NCBI RefSeq assembly: GCF_029813785.1
Contig: NZ_JARVKY010000011.1
Coordinates: 124,001 to 188,000 of the forward strand
Source: Streptomyces sp. DH41
Lineage (GTDB): Bacteria; Actinomycetota; Actinomycetes; Streptomycetales; Streptomycetaceae
Reading direction: 5' to 3'
Length of the DNA stretch: 64,000 bases
Every line of letters starts with the position of its first letter. Within the stretch, counting starts at the first letter, position 1. The translations under genes and the position numbers were made by a program. Shown here one piece after another: positions 51,552 to 60,073 of this stretch. Under the pieces are notes generated by a model that saw nothing but the letters and a program-made list of their open reading frames with translations, did not search any database and was not told where the DNA came from.

Positions 51552-51564
51552 GCGTGCGAATATA
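51552..51564 (-). promoter_or_regulatory. -10 element of a leaderless transcript
   Basis: On the minus strand TATATT is followed by 7 nt and the ATG of the short ORF. The run is strikingly AT-rich for this genome. No good -35 partner was seen. Confidence 0.55.
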
Positions 51565-51761
51565 CGGAATGCGGCGCTCCGCACGCCAGGCTGTCTCGCC
51601 ATGCGGATGGCGAGGTGGACAGGGGGCGTCCCGGAGCGCCTCCCGGGCGACGCCGCCCTCCGTTCCTCACGGGTCAGCGGCCGACCGTCGCACGCGCCTG
51701 CGGCGTGCGCGTTCGATCACCACCGGCCTGCCCCTGCCGGGGTTCCTGCCGTAGCCCCGTT

Positions 51762-51793
51762 CCCCGAACGCCACGATCTCGTGGCGTTCGGGG
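51762..51793 (-). terminator. perfect 14-bp hairpin after htpG
   Basis: CCCCGAACGCCACG pairs with CGTGGCGTTCGGGG over a 4-nt loop, 24 bp after the htpG stop on the minus strand. Confidence 0.9.
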
Positions 51794-51817
51794 CGGGCCC
51801 GGCACGGACCGGCGTGG

Positions 51818-53719
51818 TTACAGCGTGCGCTCCAGGCGGTCGGCGACCAGCTTCACGAAGCGGGCCGGCTCCTGCGGCCGGCCTCCCTCGGCGAGTACCG
51901 CCAGGGCGTGGAGCAGTTCGGCGGTCTCGGTGAGCTCCGTCCGGTCCTGCTGCCCGGTGTAGGCCCGGTTGAGGGACTTCACCAGCTGGTGCTCCGGGTT
52001 GAGTTCGAGGATCCGCTTGGCGTGGGGCACCTCCTGGCCCATCGCCCGGTACATGTTCTCCAGCGCGGGCGTGAGTTCGTTCGCGTCGGAGACGACACAG
52101 GCCGGCGAGACCGTGAGGCGCGAGGAGAGGCGGACCTCCTTGACGTCCTCGCCCAGGTGCTCCGTCATCCAGCCGAGCAGGCCGGCGTACTCCTCGCCCT
52201 GCTTGTCCTTCTCGGCGTCGGTCTTCTCGTCCTCGGCGCCGCCGAGGTCGATCTCGCCCTTGGCCACCGAGCGCAGGGGCTTGCCCTCGTACTCCCCCAC
52301 CGCGTCGACCCACACCTCGTCGACGGCGTCGGTGAGCAGCAGGACCTCGACACCCTTGGCCCGGAAGGCCTCCATGTGCGGGGAGTTCTCGATGGACTGC
52401 CGGGACTCGCCCGTCATGAAGTAGACGGCGTCCTGGCCGTCCTTCATCCGCTCCACGTAGCTCTTCAGCGTGGTCGGCTCGTCGGCGTCGTGCGTGCTCG
52501 CGAAGGAGGAGGCGGCGAGGATCGCGTCGCGGTTGTCGGAGTCGGTCACCAGTCCTTCCTTGAGGACGGCGCCGAACTCCCGCCAGAAGGTGGCGTAGCG
52601 GTCCGGCGCGGACGCCATCAGGTCCTTGACCGTGGCCAGGACCTTCTTCGTCAGGCGGCGCTGGATCATGCGGATGTGGCGGTCCTGCTGGAGGATCTCG
52701 CGGGAGACGTTGAGCGAGAGGTCCTGCGCGTCGACGACGCCCTTGACGAAGCGGAGGTACGGCGGCAGCAGTTCCTCGCAGTCGTCCATGATGAAGACGC
52801 GCTTCACATAGAGCTGTACGCCGCGCTGGTATCCCTGGGTGAACAGGTCGTGCGGGGCGTGCGAGGGCACGAAGAGCAGGGCCTGGTACTCGAAGGTGCC
52901 CTCCGCCTGCAGCCGGATCGTCTCCAGCGGTTCGCGCCAGTCGTGGGCGATGTGCTTGTACAGCTCGTGGTACTCGTCGTCGGACACCTCGTCGCGGGGA
53001 CGTGCCCACAGTGCCTTCATCGAGTTGAGCGTCTCGGCCTCGGCCGCCTCGGCGCCGTCCTCGGCCGGCTCCGGCAGCAGGCGGACCGGCCAGGTGATGA
53101 AGTCCGAGTAGCGCTTGACGATCTCCTTGATCTTCCACTCGGAGGTGTAGTCGTGGAGCTGGTTCTCGGAGTCCGCCGGCTTGAGGTGGAGGGTGACGGA
53201 GGTCCCCTGCGGCACCTCGTCGACCGTCTCCAGGGTGTACGTGCCCTCACCGCGCGACGTCCAGCGGGTGCCCTTCGTCTCACCGGCGCGGCGGGTCACC
53301 AGGGTGACCTCGTCCGCCACCATGAAGCCGGAGTAGAAGCCGACACCGAACTGTCCGATGAGCCCGTCGGCCCCGGCGGCGTCCTTGGCCTCACGCAGCT
53401 CCTGCAGGAACTTGGCCGTACCCGAGTTGGCGATGGTGCCGATGAGGTGTGTGACCTCGTCGTAGGACATCCCGATGCCGTTGTCCCGCACGGTGAGGGT
53501 GCGGGCCTCCTTGTCGACGTCGAGTTCGATGTGGAGGTCGGTCACGTCGACATCGGGAGCGTCGTCCCGCAGGGCGGCCAGGCGCAGCTTGTCCAGCGCG
53601 TCCGAGGCGTTGGAGACGAGTTCGCGCAGGAAGACATCCTTGTTCGAGTAGACGGAGTGAATCATCAGCTGCAGGAGCTGACGCGCCTCTACCTGGAACT
53701 CAAACGTTTCGGTCGACAT
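51818..53719 (-). CDS. htpG: molecular chaperone HtpG (Hsp90)
   Basis: This is bacterial Hsp90 with 633 residues, a full-length dimeric ATP-dependent chaperone. The N-terminal GHKL ATPase carries all family motifs: [14 protein letters not shown] (about 25-38), [20 protein letters not shown] and [17 protein letters not shown]. The middle domain includes [20 protein letters not shown] and [20 protein letters not shown], and the C-terminal dimerisation domain starts near residue 520. The ATG at 53719 is chosen to match the conserved start [17 protein letters not shown]. It is monocistronic with its own terminator. No HspR or CIRCE operator was seen upstream. Confidence 0.97.
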
Positions 53720-53962
53720 GGCTGGTGAGTACCTCACGGGTCCGCGGTCGTGTGAACTGACGGTAGTCACCTTAGAACAGCCCGGGTTCCCGTCGCCGCC
53801 GCGTCCAGCGGGGCAACGGCCGTCTCCCTCGCCCGCGGCCGCAGGTCGGACTCCGCCTCCCACTCACCGTCGGGCAGGGCGCGGAGGTCTCCCCGTGCCT
53901 CGGACAGGAGCCGTGCCGGCTCCAGACGCCGTTCGCCGGCGGACGGTGCCGGCCCCGCTCCG

Positions 53963-54562
53963 TCAGCGGCCGGGCTTCCGGAGCATGCACCAGGTCCGCG
54001 GGCCGTCGTCCGGAAGGCTCACCTCCGCCGTCACCTCGAAGCCGAGGCGTTCGTAGAACCGCACGTTGCCCGTGTCCGAGGTCTCCAGGAAGGCCGGGAA
54101 CCCCGCGCGCTCGGCGGCCTCCAGACCGGGCCGGAGCACCGCGGTGCCCAGACCGGCGCCCTGGGCCCGCGGCTCCACCCCCACCGCGGCGAGGAACCAC
54201 ACCGGCTCACCGGGCCGGTGCGGCGCCAGCGCGCGCTCGGCGGACTCCAGTGCCACCGCCCGGTCGCCCGCCAGCTCGGCGACCAAGGGCCCGACCTCGG
54301 CGAAGGCCGGCCCCGGGTCCCGGTCCGGGGTCGTCCACGCGGCGACGGCCCGTCGGTCGTCGGTGACCCAGGCACGCCCGTACGCCATCGCGACCCGCGC
54401 CAGGAAGAGTTCCTGGAAGCGGCGCACGCGTTCTTGGTGGTCGTCGGCCGCGACCACGTGCCGGGTGAAGGGGTAGTCCGCGAAGGCACGGGCCAGCGTC
54501 CGTACGGCGGCGGGTACGTCGTCGTGGGTCGCGGGGCGGACCTGGGGCGCGGGGTCGGGCAC
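53963..54562 (-). CDS. GNAT N-acetyltransferase
   Basis: This GNAT-family acetyltransferase has 199 residues. The CoA motif is AAVGVEPRAQGAGLGTAVLR (about 127-146), followed by FLETSDTGNVRFYERLGFEV. Domain layout and segments such as RTLARAFADYPFTRHVV resemble the GNAT gene at 17252, so they belong to one broad Streptomyces group. The GTG at 54562 is chosen because GGAGGA lies 5 nt upstream; an ATG at 54613 lacks a site. It is divergent from the SGNH esterase gene, with an operator-like palindrome in between. The acetyl acceptor is unknown. Confidence 0.87.
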   Translation of the reverse strand: MPDPAPQVRPATHDDVPAAVRTLARAFADYPFTRHVVAADDHQERVRRFQELFLARVAMAYGRAWVTDDRRAVAAWTTPDRDPGPAFAEVGPLVAELAGDRAVALESAERALAPHRPGEPVWFLAAVGVEPRAQGAGLGTAVLRPGLEAAERAGFPAFLETSDTGNVRFYERLGFEVTAEVSLPDDGPRTWCMLRKPGR

Positions 54563-54739
54563 GGTGTTCCTCCAGGAGGAGTTCGAGGGCGGGAGCGCGT
54601 CCGCGCCAATGATCATCTCGCCTTGTCGGCATATCCTCACCGCACGCCTCGAGGGTGGGCAACGTCTTTCCGCGTCCGGCCGACTCCCCCTCCACGGGTC
54701 CGGAAGTTCGTTCGACTCCGGGCGATCCGCTGCAAGAAG

Positions 54740-54762
54740 TTGCGTCGACAGCGTTGACGCAA
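54740..54762. promoter_or_regulatory. palindrome in the GNAT-esterase divergent region
   Basis: TTGCGTC-gACAGCGTt-GACGCAA is a 23-bp inverted repeat with perfect 7-bp outer arms and one mismatched inner pair. TTGACG inside the right arm could serve as a -35 for the esterase gene, whose start is 101 bp downstream past an AT-rich stretch (TTACTTAAAAGTAG, 54781-54794). The binding protein is unknown. Confidence 0.5.
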
Positions 54763-54863
54763 AGTCAGGGCACGTGCACATTACTTAAAAGTAGAACTGA
54801 TCGGTAACCACCGGTCGTACTCCCGCACCCCTCCCCCGCCCAGGTCCCGAGAAGAGAGAGCCC

Positions 54864-55736
54864 ATGCCGAAGCATGCCCTGCGCCGTGTCATGACCGCGA
54901 CAGTAGCCGCCGTCGGCACGCTGGCCCTCGGTCTCACCGACGCCACCGCGCACGCCACGCCCTCCCTGGACTACGTCGCTCTCGGCGACAGCTACAGCGC
55001 CGGCTCGGGTGTCCTGCCCGTCGACCTCACCAACCTGCTCTGCCTGCGCTCCACGGCGAACTACCCCCACGTCATCGCCGACACCACGGGCGCCCGTCTG
55101 AAGGACGTCACCTGCGGCGCCGCCCAGACCGCCCACTTCACGCAGGCCCAGTACCCGGGCGTCGCTCCCCAGGTGGACGCCCTCACCTCCGGCACGGACC
55201 TGGTCACGCTGACCATCGGCGGCAACGACAACAGCACGTTCATCAACGCCATCACGGCCTGCGGCTCCGCGGGCGTCCTCAGCGGCGGCAAGGGCAGCCC
55301 CTGCAAGGACAGACACGGCACGTCCTTCGACGACGAGATAGACGCCAACACCTATCCGGCGCTCAAGAACGCTCTGCGCAGCGTGCGCGCCAAGGCTCCC
55401 AACGCCCGCGTGGCAGCCCTGGGTTACCCGTGGATCACGCCGGCCTCCGCCGATCCGTCCTGCTTCGCGAAGCTGCCGATCGCCGCCGGTGACGTGCCCT
55501 ACCTGCGGAGCATCCAGGCGCACCTCAACGCCGTCGTCGAGCGTGCCGCCGAGGAGACCGGGGTGACCTATGTGGACTTCTCACAGGTGTCCGAGGGCCA
55601 CGACGCCTGCGAGGCCGTCGGAACCCGGTGGATCGAACCGCTCCTCTTCGGCCACAGCCTCGTCCCCGTCCACCCCAACGCCCTCGGCGAGCGGCGCATG
55701 GCCGAACACACCATGAAGGTCCTCGGCCTGAGCTGA
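54864..55736 (+). CDS. secreted SGNH/GDSL-family lipase or esterase
   Basis: This exported hydrolase has 290 residues. The signal peptide is about residues 1-31 (PKHALRRVMTATVAAVG, cleavage near AHA-TPS). The nucleophile Ser is in VALGDSYSAGSG (block I), the oxyanion Asn in LTIGGNDNS (block III), and the Asp-His pair in LVPVHPNALGE (block V). Six Cys residues could form three disulfides, as in the Streptomyces SGNH lipase fold. The GAGAAGAGAGAG run before the ATG is the ribosome site. It is divergent from a GNAT gene. Natural substrate (lipid or acetylated polymer) is unknown. Confidence 0.93.
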   Translation: MPKHALRRVMTATVAAVGTLALGLTDATAHATPSLDYVALGDSYSAGSGVLPVDLTNLLCLRSTANYPHVIADTTGARLKDVTCGAAQTAHFTQAQYPGVAPQVDALTSGTDLVTLTIGGNDNSTFINAITACGSAGVLSGGKGSPCKDRHGTSFDDEIDANTYPALKNALRSVRAKAPNARVAALGYPWITPASADPSCFAKLPIAAGDVPYLRSIQAHLNAVVERAAEETGVTYVDFSQVSEGHDACEAVGTRWIEPLLFGHSLVPVHPNALGERRMAEHTMKVLGLS

Positions 55737-55750
55737 TCGGCGTCCCCACG

Positions 55751-55763
55751 TACGCTGTCCCGC
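55751..55763 (+). promoter_or_regulatory. -10 element of leaderless GlxA-type gene
   Basis: TACGCT (55751-55756) lies 7 nt before GTG 55764, which has no ribosome site. Transcription would start at the start codon. The promoter sits 14 bp after the esterase stop. Confidence 0.6.
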
Positions 55764-56720
55764 GTGCCGTCCTCCCCCCTGCGTCGCGTCGCCGTCCTCG
55801 TGCTCGAGGGTGCCAAGCCGCTCGACGTCGGTATCCCGGCGCAGGTGTTCACGACGCGGGCGAGCATGCCGTACGAGGTACGGGTGTGCGGCGCGGAGCC
55901 CGGCCTCGTCACCGGCGGTGACGGCCTGTCGTACCACGTCGCCCACGGCATCGACGCGCTGGCCTGGGCCGACGTGGTCTTCCTCCCCGGGTACCGGTCC
56001 CCCGACCTCGACGATCCGCCGCGGACCGTCGTCGAGGCGCTGACGGCGGCCCACGACCGGGGCGCGAGGCTCGCCGCCATCTCCACGGGCGCCTTCGCGC
56101 TCGCCGCCACGGGCCTGCTCGACGGCAGACGCGCCACGACGCACTGGCACTACACGCGGGCGCTCGCGGCGAGGCATCCTCGCGTGCGGGTCGACGAGAA
56201 CGTGCTGTTCGTGGACGAGGGCAGCGTGCTGACCTCCGCCGGCGCCGCCTCCGGCATCGACCTGTGCCTGCACATCCTGCGCGGCGACCTCGGGGTGGCC
56301 GCGTCGAACCACACCGCCCGTCGCCTGGTCGCGGCCCCGTACCGCAGCGGTGGTCAGGCGCAGTACGTGCCGCGCAGCGTTCCGGAGCCGCTGGGCGAGC
56401 GGTTCGCCGCCACCCGCGAGTGGGCGCTGCGCCGGCTCGGCGAGCCCCTCACCCTGGAGACACTCGCCCGGCACGCGGCGGTGTCGGCGCGCACGTTCTC
56501 GCGACGCTTCGTGGAGGACACGGGATACACACCGATGCAGTGGGTCATGCGCGCCCGCATCGACATGGCCCGTGAGCTGCTGGAGCGCTCGGAGCGGAGT
56601 GTCGAGCAAATCGCCGCCGACGTCGGTCTCGGCACCGGTGCGAACCTGCGGCTGCACTTCCAGCGCATCCTGGGCACGACACCGAGCGATTACCGGCGCA
56701 CCTTCGCCCAGGGCGGGTAG
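55764..56720 (+). CDS. GlxA-family (DJ-1/PfpI plus AraC) regulator
   Basis: This regulator has 318 residues. The N-terminal DJ-1/PfpI-like domain (1-185, with VAVLVLEGAKPLDVGIPAQVF and AAISTGAFALAATGLLDGR) normally has Cys at the nucleophile elbow; Thr is found there (AISTGAFAL), so it is a sensor, not an enzyme. The C-terminal AraC domain (about 215-315) has two helix-turn-helices, LETLARHAAVSARTFSRRFV and VEQIAADVGLGTGANLRLHF. The GTG start appears leaderless. Targets are unknown; the adjacent gap gene is on the same strand and could be one. Confidence 0.92.
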   Translation: MPSSPLRRVAVLVLEGAKPLDVGIPAQVFTTRASMPYEVRVCGAEPGLVTGGDGLSYHVAHGIDALAWADVVFLPGYRSPDLDDPPRTVVEALTAAHDRGARLAAISTGAFALAATGLLDGRRATTHWHYTRALAARHPRVRVDENVLFVDEGSVLTSAGAASGIDLCLHILRGDLGVAASNHTARRLVAAPYRSGGQAQYVPRSVPEPLGERFAATREWALRRLGEPLTLETLARHAAVSARTFSRRFVEDTGYTPMQWVMRARIDMARELLERSERSVEQIAADVGLGTGANLRLHFQRILGTTPSDYRRTFAQGG

Positions 56721-56847
56721 CCGCCGCCTCCGCACGGTCCCCGGATTGGCGAGAACCTTGCGAACCGTGGCACTCACGCCGCTGCCGCGGGCGGACGCCG
56801 CGCGCGAACCTGGTGGCACCGCACGGCGCAACGGAAGGGCATCCCTC

Positions 56848-57846
56848 ATGACTCGCATCGGCATCAACGGATTCGGCCGCATCGGACGCAACGTGCTGCG
56901 CGCGCTGCTCGAACGCGACAGCAAGCTCGAGATCGTCGCCGTGAACGACCTCACCGAACCCGCCACCCTCGCCCGGCTGCTGGCCTACGACTCCACGGCC
57001 GGCCGGCTCGGCCGGCCGGTGACCGTCGACGGGGACACCCTCGTCGTCGACGGACACCGCATCAGGGTCCTCGCCGAGCGCGAGCCCGCACGGCTGCCGT
57101 GGGCCGAGCTCGGCGTCGACATCGTGCTGGAGGCCACCGGCCGCTTCACCTCGGCCGACGCCGCCCGCGCCCACCTCACCGCGGGCGCGAAGAAGGTCCT
57201 GGTCAGCGCGCCGTCGAACGGTGCCGACGTCACCCTCGCGTTCGGCGTCAACAACGACGCGTACGACCCGGCCGCGCACACGATCGTCTCGAACGCGTCC
57301 TGCACGACCAACGCGCTCGCGCCGCTGGCCGCGGTGCTCGACGAGCTCGCCGGCATCGAGCACGGCTTCATGACGACGGTGCACGCCTACACGCAGGAGC
57401 AGAACCTGCAGGACGGTCCGCACCGCGATCCCCGCCGGGCCCGCGCCGCCGGGGTCAACATCGTGCCGACCACGACGGGCGCCGCGAAGGCGATCGGCCT
57501 CGTGCTGCCGAACCTCGACGGCAGGCTGTCGGGCGACTCGATCCGCGTGCCGGTACCGGTGGGTTCGATCGTCGAACTCAACACGACCGTCGCCCGCGAC
57601 GTGACGCGTGACGACGTGCTGGCGGCCTACCGCGCCGCCGCCGAGGGCCCCCTCGCCGGCGTGCTCGAATACTCGGACGACCCGCTGGTCTCCTCGGACA
57701 TCACGGGCAACCCCGCCTCGTCGATCTTCGACTCGGCCCTGACCCGCGTCGACGGCCGCCACGTCAAGGTGGTCGCCTGGTACGACAACGAGTGGGGCTT
57801 CTCGAACCGGGTGATCGACACGCTCGGACTGCTCGCCACACGCTGA
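56848..57846 (+). CDS. gap: glyceraldehyde-3-phosphate dehydrogenase, type I
   Basis: This GAPDH has 332 residues: NAD-binding motif RIGINGFGRIGRNVLRA at the N-terminus, catalytic Cys in SNASCTTNALAPL (about 150-162), catalytic His in TTVHAYTQEQNLQDGP, and the closing WYDNEWGFSNRVIDTL. It converts glyceraldehyde 3-phosphate, NAD+ and phosphate to 1,3-bisphosphoglycerate. It stands alone, without pgk or tpi, so it is probably a second GAPDH beyond the glycolytic operon copy. GGAAGGG lies 8 nt before the ATG at 56848. Confidence 0.95.
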   Translation: MTRIGINGFGRIGRNVLRALLERDSKLEIVAVNDLTEPATLARLLAYDSTAGRLGRPVTVDGDTLVVDGHRIRVLAEREPARLPWAELGVDIVLEATGRFTSADAARAHLTAGAKKVLVSAPSNGADVTLAFGVNNDAYDPAAHTIVSNASCTTNALAPLAAVLDELAGIEHGFMTTVHAYTQEQNLQDGPHRDPRRARAAGVNIVPTTTGAAKAIGLVLPNLDGRLSGDSIRVPVPVGSIVELNTTVARDVTRDDVLAAYRAAAEGPLAGVLEYSDDPLVSSDITGNPASSIFDSALTRVDGRHVKVVAWYDNEWGFSNRVIDTLGLLATR

Positions 57847-57895
57847 AAGGACGGCCGGTGCGACATCACGAGGGCTCACAGGTCACAATGGTGCG

Positions 57896-58393
57896 ATGAG
57901 CAATTCCAAGGTTTACTTCGACATCGACATCGACGGTCAGGATGCGGGCCGCATCGTCTTCGAGCTCTTCGAGGACGTCACCCCCAAGACCGCCAAGAAC
58001 TTCCTCGAGCTGTCCACCGGCGAGCACGGCTTCGGCTACGCGGGTTCCTCGTTCCACCGCGTGATCCCGCAGTTCATGCTCCAGGGCGGTGACTTCACCC
58101 GGGGCGACGGCACCGGCGGCAAGAGCATCTACGGCGAGAAGTTCGCGGACGAGAACTTCCAGCTGAAGCACACCGAGCCGTACCTGCTGTCCATGGCGAA
58201 CGCGGGTCCGAACACCAACGGCTCGCAGTTCTTCGTCACCACCGTCCCCACCCCCTGGCTGGACGGCAAGCACGTCGTCTTCGGCAAGGTCGTCGAGGGC
58301 ACGGGCGTGGTCGACAAGATCGAGGGCTACGGCTCCTCCCCGGCCGGCCGCACCTCCGCCAAGATCACGGTGCGGGAGTCCGGCAAGCTCTGA
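57896..58393 (+). CDS. cyclophilin-type peptidyl-prolyl cis-trans isomerase
   Basis: This cytoplasmic cyclophilin A-type enzyme has 165 residues and speeds proline isomerisation during folding. Active-site residues are in SFHRVIPQFMLQGGDFTRGD (about 51-70), LSMANAGPNTNGSQFFV, and WLDGKHVVFG, which keeps the Trp needed for cyclosporin binding. No signal peptide is present. CACAAT lies 6 nt before the ATG and no ribosome site is visible, so the message may be leaderless. A strong hairpin terminator follows at 58425. Confidence 0.96.
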   Translation: MSNSKVYFDIDIDGQDAGRIVFELFEDVTPKTAKNFLELSTGEHGFGYAGSSFHRVIPQFMLQGGDFTRGDGTGGKSIYGEKFADENFQLKHTEPYLLSMANAGPNTNGSQFFVTTVPTPWLDGKHVVFGKVVEGTGVVDKIEGYGSSPAGRTSAKITVRESGKL

Positions 58394-58424
58394 GAGCTGA
58401 TCGGCCGCACAAGGACGTGAACCC

Positions 58425-58461
58425 GACGGGGCCCATCGCACACGGTGCGGTGGGCCCCGTC
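58425..58461 (+). terminator. 17-bp hairpin after the cyclophilin gene
   Basis: GACGGGGCCCATCGCAC (58425-58441) pairs with GTGCGGTGGGCCCCGTC (58445-58461), one G-T pair, over a 3-nt loop, 31 bp after the stop. Confidence 0.88.
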
Positions 58462-58541
58462 CCGTCCCGTCTGGTGAGGGGCGCCAGGTGGTGCGACGCT
58501 GGGGTGGAGAGCGTTGGAGGAAGGCGACCCCGGGAGGACCG

Positions 58542-60020
58542 ATGGGACGGGACGTCCCGGCGCTGGTCTTCACCCGCGAGGACCGCCGCCGGTACCGGAT
58601 CAAGATGCAGGAGTGCCTCGAGGCCTTCGCGCAGATGCTGGGCGAGTCACGGTTCGAGACCGAGCGGCCCCAGGTGGGGCTGGAGATCGAGCTGAACCTG
58701 GTCGACGACGAGGCCGAGCCGGCGATGTGCAACAGCGACGCGCTCGAAGCGATCGCGGACCCCGCCTGGGCCACCGAGCTGGGCCGGTTCAACCTGGAGA
58801 TCAACATCCCGCCCCGCCGGCTGACGGCGGGCGGCCCCGACTCCTGGGAGACCGAGATCCGCGCCGCCCTGAACCACGCGGAGGACCGCGCCGAGTCGAT
58901 CGGCGCTCATCTGATCATGGTCGGCATCCTGCCCACGCTGCGCGAGGCGGACGTGGGCGAGGCCGCCCTGTCGGAGAACCCGCGCTACCGGCTGCTCAAC
59001 GACCAGGTGTTCGCGGCCCGGGGCGAGGACCTGCACATCGAGGTGGACGGCGTCGACCGGCTGCGGGCCTACGCGGACACGATCATGCCGGAGGCCGCCT
59101 GCACCAGCACCCAGTTCCACCTCCAGGTGTCCCCCGACGAGTTCGCGGACTACTGGAACGCGGCCCAGGCGATCGCCGGGGTCCAGGTGGCCCTCGCCGC
59201 CAACTCGCCCTTCCTGCTCGGCAAGGAACTGTGGCACGAGAGCCGTATCCCGCTGTTCGAGCAGGCCACCGACACCCGGCCGCAGGAGATCAAGGCACAG
59301 GGGGTGCGGCCCCGGGTGTGGTTCGGGGAGCGGTGGATCAACAGCGTCTTCGACCTCTTCGAGGAGAACCTGCGCTACTTCCCCGCACTGCTGCCCCTGT
59401 GCGACGAGCAGGACCCCGCCCAGACGCTGGACCGCGGCGACATCCCCGACCTGGGTGAGCTCACCCTCCACAACGGCACCATCTACCGCTGGAACCGGCC
59501 CGTGTACGCCGTCGCCCACGACAAACCGCACGTCCGGGTGGAGAACCGGGTGCTGCCCGCCGGTCCGACCGTCGCCGACACGCTCGCCAACGGCGCCTTC
59601 TACTACGGGCTCACCCGCGCCCTGGTGGAGGAGGAGCGGCCGGTGTGGTCGCGAATGTCCTTCTCGGTCGCCGAGGACAACCTGCACACCGCCGCCCGGC
59701 ACGGTATCGATGCGCGGCTGTACTGGCCCGGTATGGGCGAGGTGACCGTGCCCGAGCTCGTGCTGCGGCGGCTGCTGCCGCTGGCGCACCGGGGACTGGA
59801 GCTCTCCGGCATGGACGCGGCCTGGCGGGAGCCGCTGCTCGGCATCATCGAGCAGCGGTGCGTCACCGGGCGCAACGGCGCCGTCTGGCAGAAGGAGATG
59901 TTCCACCACATCGACGCCGGCGCCCATCCGGGCCGTCACGAGGCCCTGCGCCGGATGACACAGCAGTACATGGACTACATGCATCTCAACGCCCCGGTGC
60001 ACACCTGGCCGGTCGACTGA
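58542..60020 (+). CDS. glutamate-cysteine ligase-family protein
   Basis: This carboxylate-amine ligase has 492 residues and the glutamate-cysteine ligase type 2 (GCS2/EgtA-like) fold. Early acidic metal-binding text RPQVGLEIELNLVDDEAEP (about 42-60) and GRFNLEINIPPRRL supply the ATP/Mg site. Later motifs include STQFHLQVSPDEFADYW and HVRVENRVLPAGPTVADTLA. It would join glutamate to an amine or cysteine through a gamma-glutamyl bond. It precedes a class II glutamine amidotransferase by 53 bp, a pairing that recalls EgtA and EgtC of ergothioneine synthesis, but EgtB and EgtD are absent. GGGAGGACCG precedes the ATG. Confidence 0.88.
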   Translation: MGRDVPALVFTREDRRRYRIKMQECLEAFAQMLGESRFETERPQVGLEIELNLVDDEAEPAMCNSDALEAIADPAWATELGRFNLEINIPPRRLTAGGPDSWETEIRAALNHAEDRAESIGAHLIMVGILPTLREADVGEAALSENPRYRLLNDQVFAARGEDLHIEVDGVDRLRAYADTIMPEAACTSTQFHLQVSPDEFADYWNAAQAIAGVQVALAANSPFLLGKELWHESRIPLFEQATDTRPQEIKAQGVRPRVWFGERWINSVFDLFEENLRYFPALLPLCDEQDPAQTLDRGDIPDLGELTLHNGTIYRWNRPVYAVAHDKPHVRVENRVLPAGPTVADTLANGAFYYGLTRALVEEERPVWSRMSFSVAEDNLHTAARHGIDARLYWPGMGEVTVPELVLRRLLPLAHRGLELSGMDAAWREPLLGIIEQRCVTGRNGAVWQKEMFHHIDAGAHPGRHEALRRMTQQYMDYMHLNAPVHTWPVD

Positions 60021-60073
60021 ACGTCCGGGGCGACCCGCGCGGCGCGCGCCGAAGACCAGGGAGGCGGCAGACG

